A DNA stretch of 64,000 nucleotides from Rhodospirillales bacterium (GTDB taxonomy: Bacteria; Pseudomonadota; Alphaproteobacteria; TMED109), in NCBI GenBank assembly GCA_028824295.1, contig JAPPED010000015.1, positions 1 through 64,000 of the forward strand. Reading direction: 5' to 3'. The notes beneath the pieces were generated by a model, which saw only the letters and a list, made by a program, of their open reading frames with translations, was not told the DNA's origin and made no database searches. The position numbers and the translations under genes are program-made. How positions within the stretch are numbered: the stretch's first letter is position 1; every line of letters begins with the position of its first letter. Positions 60,666 to 64,000 of this stretch are shown one piece after another.

Positions 60666-61088
60666 TCAGGGGCTTCGTCGGGCGGCTACGGCCTCAACTT
60701 CGATCAGGAATTCCTTCCGGACCAGTCCGTCGATGATCAGCAGTGTGTTGGGAGGATAGTCGGGCCCGCTGAACAACCTCGGAAAGAGCTTTGCACGGAC
60801 CTCCATGAAGGTCGGCAGCAGGTTTGCGTCGACCAGATAGGTCCGCATGGAAACGATGCTGTCGCAACTCTCGCCGATCCCGTTCAGTACCGATGCCAGG
60901 TTTTCGTAGACCTGGCGGACCTGGGCAGCAAAGTCGTCGCTACCGACGATGGCTCCGTCGCTATCGACGGAGACCTGACCGGCGATGTGGTAGGTGCCGA
61001 ACCCGGCCGGCATGAACGCGGCCTGGGAATAGAGGCCCTGCGCCGGAGCGGCGGCGGGCGGGTTAAGAAGTTCGATCTGATCGGCCAC
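60666..61088 (-). CDS. Rid (YjgF/YER057c) family protein
   Basis: This 140-aa Rid-fold protein reads GLYSQAAFMPAGFGTYHIAGQVSVDSDG, AAQVRQVYENLASVLNGIGESCDSIVSMRTYLVDANLLP and LLIIDGLVRKEFLIEVEAVA. The Arg that defines true RidA imine deaminases (in PARS before the last strands) is missing; the equivalent stretch is YPPNTLLI. It probably belongs to one of the Rid groups without that activity. It converges on the importer operon. Confidence 0.88.
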   Translation of the reverse strand: MADQIELLNPPAAAPAQGLYSQAAFMPAGFGTYHIAGQVSVDSDGAIVGSDDFAAQVRQVYENLASVLNGIGESCDSIVSMRTYLVDANLLPTFMEVRAKLFPRLFSGPDYPPNTLLIIDGLVRKEFLIEVEAVAARRSP

Positions 61089-61180
61089 GGTTGCCTCCTG
61101 TGCAGGGCGGGATTGCGGAGGATCCAGAGAGTAGAGGAGAACTCAGGGCTTTCCGAGTTGACGAATCCCGGTAATGCTTT

Positions 61181-61209
61181 CCCATATTCATTGATATGGC
61201 TAATATGGG
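61181..61209. promoter_or_regulatory. Operator-like inverted repeat before vapB
   Basis: CCCATATT (61181-61188) and AATATGGG (61202-61209) are perfect 8-base arms 13 bases apart. A nested CCATAT...ATATGG pair (61182-61199) is also present. It ends four bases before the chosen antitoxin ATG at 61214, where an autoregulatory VapBC operator would be expected. Confidence 0.65.
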
Positions 61210-61213
61210 TCAT

Positions 61214-61462
61214 ATGAAGACGACCCTCGATATTCACGATGAACTTCTCTTCCGCGCCAAGCGCCATGCCCGGGATACCGGTTCCACGCTGCGTGCCGTG
61301 GTCGAGGACGGGCTCCGGCAGGTGCTGGACAGGGCGAATCCGATTCGGGAGCACGTACTTCCCGACCTGCGGGTGGGCGATCCCTCGGCGGATGACCCGC
61401 TGGAACAGTACTCTTGGCCGGAGCTGCGCGAGTTGATCTACGGTGACCCGGGTACCCGATGA
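61214..61462 (+). CDS. vapB: VapB-type antitoxin
   Basis: This 82-aa protein is MKTTLDIHDELLFRAKRHARDTGSTLRAVVEDGLRQVL, a ribbon-helix-helix domain, followed by an acidic tail (SADDPLEQYSWPELRELIYG) expected to wrap the toxin. An ATG at 61196 is in frame but would put the coding region inside the operator repeat; KTTLDI matches usual starts. Its stop overlaps the toxin start (ATGA). Confidence 0.85.
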   Translation: MKTTLDIHDELLFRAKRHARDTGSTLRAVVEDGLRQVLDRANPIREHVLPDLRVGDPSADDPLEQYSWPELRELIYGDPGTR

Positions 61463-61911
61463 TCGCGGTGGACACGAATCTCCTGGTGTACGCGCACCGT
61501 CGCGAGGTGCGACTTGGCGACGCGGCTTTTTCGCTGATGCGGAAGCTCGCGGAGGGCGACCGCGCCTGGGCCATTCCCTGGCCCTGCTGTTACGAGTTCC
61601 TCAGCGTCGTGACGAACCGCCGGATCTGGAAGGACGGGGCAACGTCTTCGGGAATGGCATGGCAACAGATGGCGGCTTGGATGGCCTCGCCGTTTCACCG
61701 CATGATCGGTGAAACGGCCGATTTCGCTGACATTCTCAGCAGTTTCGTACAGCGTCCACATGTCGTTGGCGGGGTGGTTCACGACGCGCGGATTGCGGCG
61801 ATCTGCGTCGCGCACGGGGTCGATGAACTGCTCACTCGAGATCGCGATTTCTCTCTGTTTCCCGAGCTGCAAACACGCGACCCGTTCGGCACGCGGTCCA
61901 TCCGGCACTGA
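61459..61911 (+). CDS. vapC: VapC-type PIN-domain toxin
   Basis: This 150-aa PIN ribonuclease starts MIAVDTNLLVYAHRREVRLGDAA with metal Asp in VDTNLLVYA. The conserved Glu is in IPWPCCYEFLSVVTN, the third acid in GGVVHDARIAAICVAHGVDELLTRDRDFSLFP. The TNRRIW region is typical of this subtype. It is translationally coupled to the antitoxin. Confidence 0.9.
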   Translation: MIAVDTNLLVYAHRREVRLGDAAFSLMRKLAEGDRAWAIPWPCCYEFLSVVTNRRIWKDGATSSGMAWQQMAAWMASPFHRMIGETADFADILSSFVQRPHVVGGVVHDARIAAICVAHGVDELLTRDRDFSLFPELQTRDPFGTRSIRH

Positions 61912-61924
61912 CGGATGGCCAACC

Positions 61925-61952
61925 CTGGGAGGCCAAGGGTTCGGCCTCCCAG
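61925..61952. terminator. Hairpin between vapC and the convergent binding-protein gene
   Basis: The perfect 10-bp arms CTGGGAGGCC (61925-61934) and GGCCTCCCAG (61943-61952) surround an 8-base loop, 13 bases after the vapC stop and between converging genes. No T-run follows. Confidence 0.6.
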
Positions 61953-62026
61953 TTGACGCACGTCCCTGCGTAAGGCGCGGCGGCGAGCGAAGCCAACTGC
62001 CTGCCGGTGCCGGACAGTGCCTCGGG

Positions 62027-63178
62027 TCACTGGAGTCGAGCGATCTCCTTCCATTGACCGCCCTCGACCACTGACAAGATGACCTCGTCCGAGCCCTGAT
62101 GGTCGTCGGCCGAGTAGTCGACGTGGTTGTCAAGGATCGGGTCGTAGTAGTCCAGGCTCTCGATCGCCTCAAGGAAGGTGTCGACAGTGAGGTTGCGCCC
62201 TGCCTTCTCCAGCGCCCGGGTCAGGCCGGTGGCAGCGGAGTAGCCGAGCAGGGCGCCGGTTCCCGGAAACTCACCGTGTGCTTCCGTGTAGGCCGCGATG
62301 AAGGCTGCCGGCTCGGGCTGGTCGGCCCGGGCCGCCAGGTCGGCCCAGCCGGCCGCGGCGAACAGGCCTTCGGTCAGGCCACCGGGTACTTTCGCGAGGA
62401 GGGTATGGAAGCTCCCCGAGGACCCGACGAACTTGATGTCGTCGAAACCGAGCTTCTTCGCGGTTCCGAGCACCGTAATCGTTTGGCGGATTCCCAGCGC
62501 GAGTCCGACCATCTCGCAGCCCTCGGACCGGAGCTTCTGCAGGGAACCTGCGAAGTCCGTCTCGTCGGGCTTGTGGGCGGTTTCCGCGGCGTACGTCACC
62601 GCCGCGTTTGCGGCGGCTTCGTCGCTGAGGGCCTCTTGGACTTCAATCCCGAAATCGGACGGGATGTACATGGTGCAGACCGTGGTGACCTCGTGGTGCT
62701 CCACCATGTACCGCGCGGCCAGACGCAGCTGGTCGTAGTACGTGCTGGACCCCAGGAAGCGCAGGCGGATCGGTTCCTCCACCATCTGGCGGGCGGCGGA
62801 AAGTGGCGAGATGTTCGGAATGTTGTTCGGGGTCGTGAGCTTGAAGCCGGCGATGTTCATGGGGGTTCCCAGCGACAGGAACATCGCGAACACCTGATCG
62901 CGGTTGACGAGCTTGTTGTACCCCTGCATCGCCTTCTGCATCTGGTAGCTGCTGTCCTCGACGACGAACCGGATGGTCCTGCCGTGAATGCCGCCGGCGC
63001 CGTTGACCACGTCGAAATGCATCTGTGCGGCAGTGACCGCGGGTGCGCCGAACGCCGCAAAGATTCCGGACAGGTCGTTCACGGAACCGATGACAATCTC
63101 GTCATCGCTGACACCCTGCTCGGCGAAGGCGGGTGTCGCGACGATCAGTGTTGCCGCCAGAAATTTCAGGAATCTCAT
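62027..63178 (-). CDS. Branched-chain amino acid-type ABC substrate-binding protein
   Basis: This 383-aa periplasmic protein has a signal peptide (RFLKFLAATLIVATPAFA) and the LivJ-type Peripla_BP_6 fold: EIVIGSVNDLSGIFAAFG, AAQMHFDVVNGAGGIHGRTIRFVVEDSSYQMQKAMQGYNKLV, and VVEGGQWKEIARL at the end. Homologues bind branched-chain amino acids, amides or aromatic acids. A long-chain acyl-CoA synthetase is the upstream gene on the same strand, an arrangement common in alphaproteobacterial HAAT transporter loci. No permease or ATPase of this class lies in the window. Confidence 0.93.
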   Translation of the reverse strand: MRFLKFLAATLIVATPAFAEQGVSDDEIVIGSVNDLSGIFAAFGAPAVTAAQMHFDVVNGAGGIHGRTIRFVVEDSSYQMQKAMQGYNKLVNRDQVFAMFLSLGTPMNIAGFKLTTPNNIPNISPLSAARQMVEEPIRLRFLGSSTYYDQLRLAARYMVEHHEVTTVCTMYIPSDFGIEVQEALSDEAAANAAVTYAAETAHKPDETDFAGSLQKLRSEGCEMVGLALGIRQTITVLGTAKKLGFDDIKFVGSSGSFHTLLAKVPGGLTEGLFAAAGWADLAARADQPEPAAFIAAYTEAHGEFPGTGALLGYSAATGLTRALEKAGRNLTVDTFLEAIESLDYYDPILDNHVDYSADDHQGSDEVILSVVEGGQWKEIARLQ

Positions 63179-63198
63179 GTTCGCCCTCCTTGACGAAG

Positions 63199-64000
63199 TC
63201 AGTACATTTCCGCGATCAACGCCTCGTGCTTGCGCTGCACGAAGTCGCGGCGAAGCTTCATGGTGGGTGTCAGCTCATCGTCTTCAGCCGTGAGCAGGCA
63301 GTCGATCAGGCGGAAGTCCTTCACCTGCTCGACCCGCGCGAACTGGTTATTGACGGTTTCGACTTCCGTACGGATCAATGTCTGCACGGGTTCCGCAGCG
63401 CACAGTGAAGCGAAATCCGAGAACGGCACGCGGCGCTCCTGCGCGAAGCGTTCCACATTTTCCTGATCAATCATGATCAGCGCCGTGAGGTACTTCCGGC
63501 GATCGCCGACCACGACAGCATCAGCGATGTACGGAGAGAATTTCATCTGGTTCTCCATCGTCGCTGGCGTGATGTTCTTCCCCCCGGCCGTGATGATGAT
63601 GTCCTTGATGCGCCCGGTGATCCAGAAGAATCCCCGGTTGTCGACCCGCCCCACGTCGCCCGTGTGCAACCATCCGTCACGAATGGTCTCCGCGGTCTTC
63701 TCCGGGTTGTTCCAGTACCCCTGAAACACGAGGGGCCCCTTGGCCACGATCTCGCCGTCTTCCGCGATCCGCATTTCCACGCCCGGGACCGCAACGCCGA
63801 TCGAGCCGGTCTCGTTGCGGTCCGGCAGGTTGACCGAGAGCACGCCCGAGCTCTCGGTCTGCCCGTAGCCCTCGAGCATGACCAGCCCGATCGCCCAGTA
63901 CCACTTCACCAGGTCCGGCGAGATGGGGGCGGCTCCCGTCGCGACGCGACGCGCGCGGTCAAGTCCGATCATCCGGCGCAGGTTGGCCAGCACCAGCCAA
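63199..64000 (-). CDS. Long-chain fatty acid-CoA ligase (AMP-binding), N-terminus outside window
   Basis: The C-terminal 267 codons of an ANL-superfamily ligase are visible; the frame is open at the right edge. Motifs are VATGAAPISPDLVKWYWAIGLVMLEGYGQTES (A5), DGWLHTGDVGRVDNRGFFWITGRIKDIIITAGGKNI (A7-A8) and LTPTMKLRRDFVQRKHEALI (A10 lysine). The form is that of FadD15-like long-chain acyl-CoA synthetases. It lies 20 bases upstream of the binding protein, suggesting one transcript. Confidence 0.93.
   Translation of the reverse strand, partial: WLVLANLRRMIGLDRARRVATGAAPISPDLVKWYWAIGLVMLEGYGQTESSGVLSVNLPDRNETGSIGVAVPGVEMRIAEDGEIVAKGPLVFQGYWNNPEKTAETIRDGWLHTGDVGRVDNRGFFWITGRIKDIIITAGGKNITPATMENQMKFSPYIADAVVVGDRRKYLTALIMIDQENVERFAQERRVPFSDFASLCAAEPVQTLIRTEVETVNNQFARVEQVKDFRLIDCLLTAEDDELTPTMKLRRDFVQRKHEALIAEMY

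Overview
The window is a GC-rich (by eye about 65-68 %) bacterial chromosome segment. Several features point to an alphaproteobacterium: the order grpE-(unknown)-dnaK-dnaJ-dapB, the hrcA gene, a SUF operon led by an Rrf2 regulator, a CC0125/CC1285-type lipoprotein, a DUF4864 exported protein and a 66-aa S21 protein. Translational coupling through ATGA, GTGA and TTGA overlaps is common, and GTG and TTG starts are frequent. The species cannot be named from this. Denitrification genes (nirK, nirV, nsrR) suggest an aerobe that can respire or detoxify nitrite. The window holds no rRNA, CRISPR array, insertion sequence or obvious prophage.

Layout. 0-3.4 kb: the end of a WD40 protein, then an exported acetamidase/formamidase homologue with an unknown exported protein. 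3.6-10.1 kb: a complete SUF iron-sulfur assembly operon (Rrf2 regulator, sufB, C, D, S, U, T, A). 10.5-11.8 kb: a VapBC pair and an exported DUF4864 protein. 11.9-15.8 kb: a PhyH-type oxygenase, then nsrR converging on nirV-nirK. A sequence matching the known NsrR operator pattern lies upstream of nirK. 16-19.3 kb: a lipoprotein, a sodium:alanine symporter, dtd and a cupin. 19.7-21.5 kb: an RloA/RloB (AbiL-like) ATPase/TOPRIM pair of lower GC whose second gene is frameshifted. 21.7-27.6 kb: a central carbon operon tkt-gap-pgk-fba-thiE. 27.6-29.8 kb: rpsU, a second VapBC and a DUF218 protein. 30-34.5 kb: an RND pump. 34.5-37.9 kb: the operon radical SAM-apaG-folE-trkH. 38.1-41 kb: tRNA-Gly(CCC), a tyrosine-phosphatase-like protein, hrcA and a sirtuin. 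41.2-46.7 kb: a Kef antiporter, oxyR and katG. 47-53.8 kb: the chaperone operon with dapB and a 2-hydroxyacid dehydrogenase. 54-57.5 kb: a short cysteine-bearing peptide gene behind an AT-rich control region, a second OxyR-like regulator, xthA and a DUF924 gene. 57.7-61.9 kb: a FecBCD-type importer, a Rid protein and a third VapBC. 62-64 kb: a branched-chain-amino-acid-type binding protein and a truncated acyl-CoA synthetase.

Several blocks bear on oxidative, nitrosative and proteotoxic stress: SUF, NsrR/NirK, OxyR/KatG, a second OxyR-like protein, and DnaK/DnaJ/GrpE/HrcA. The most unusual item is the 59-aa peptide at 54327-54506. It has an acidic, leader-like N-terminus, the motif ELDEVVCGSG and a Cys/Gly/Pro/Trp-rich tail, and it is preceded by a good ribosome binding site and a dyad-rich AT island. 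It looks like an orphan ribosomal peptide (RiPP-type) precursor, but no modifying enzyme lies beside it. This reading is inference from sequence pattern only.
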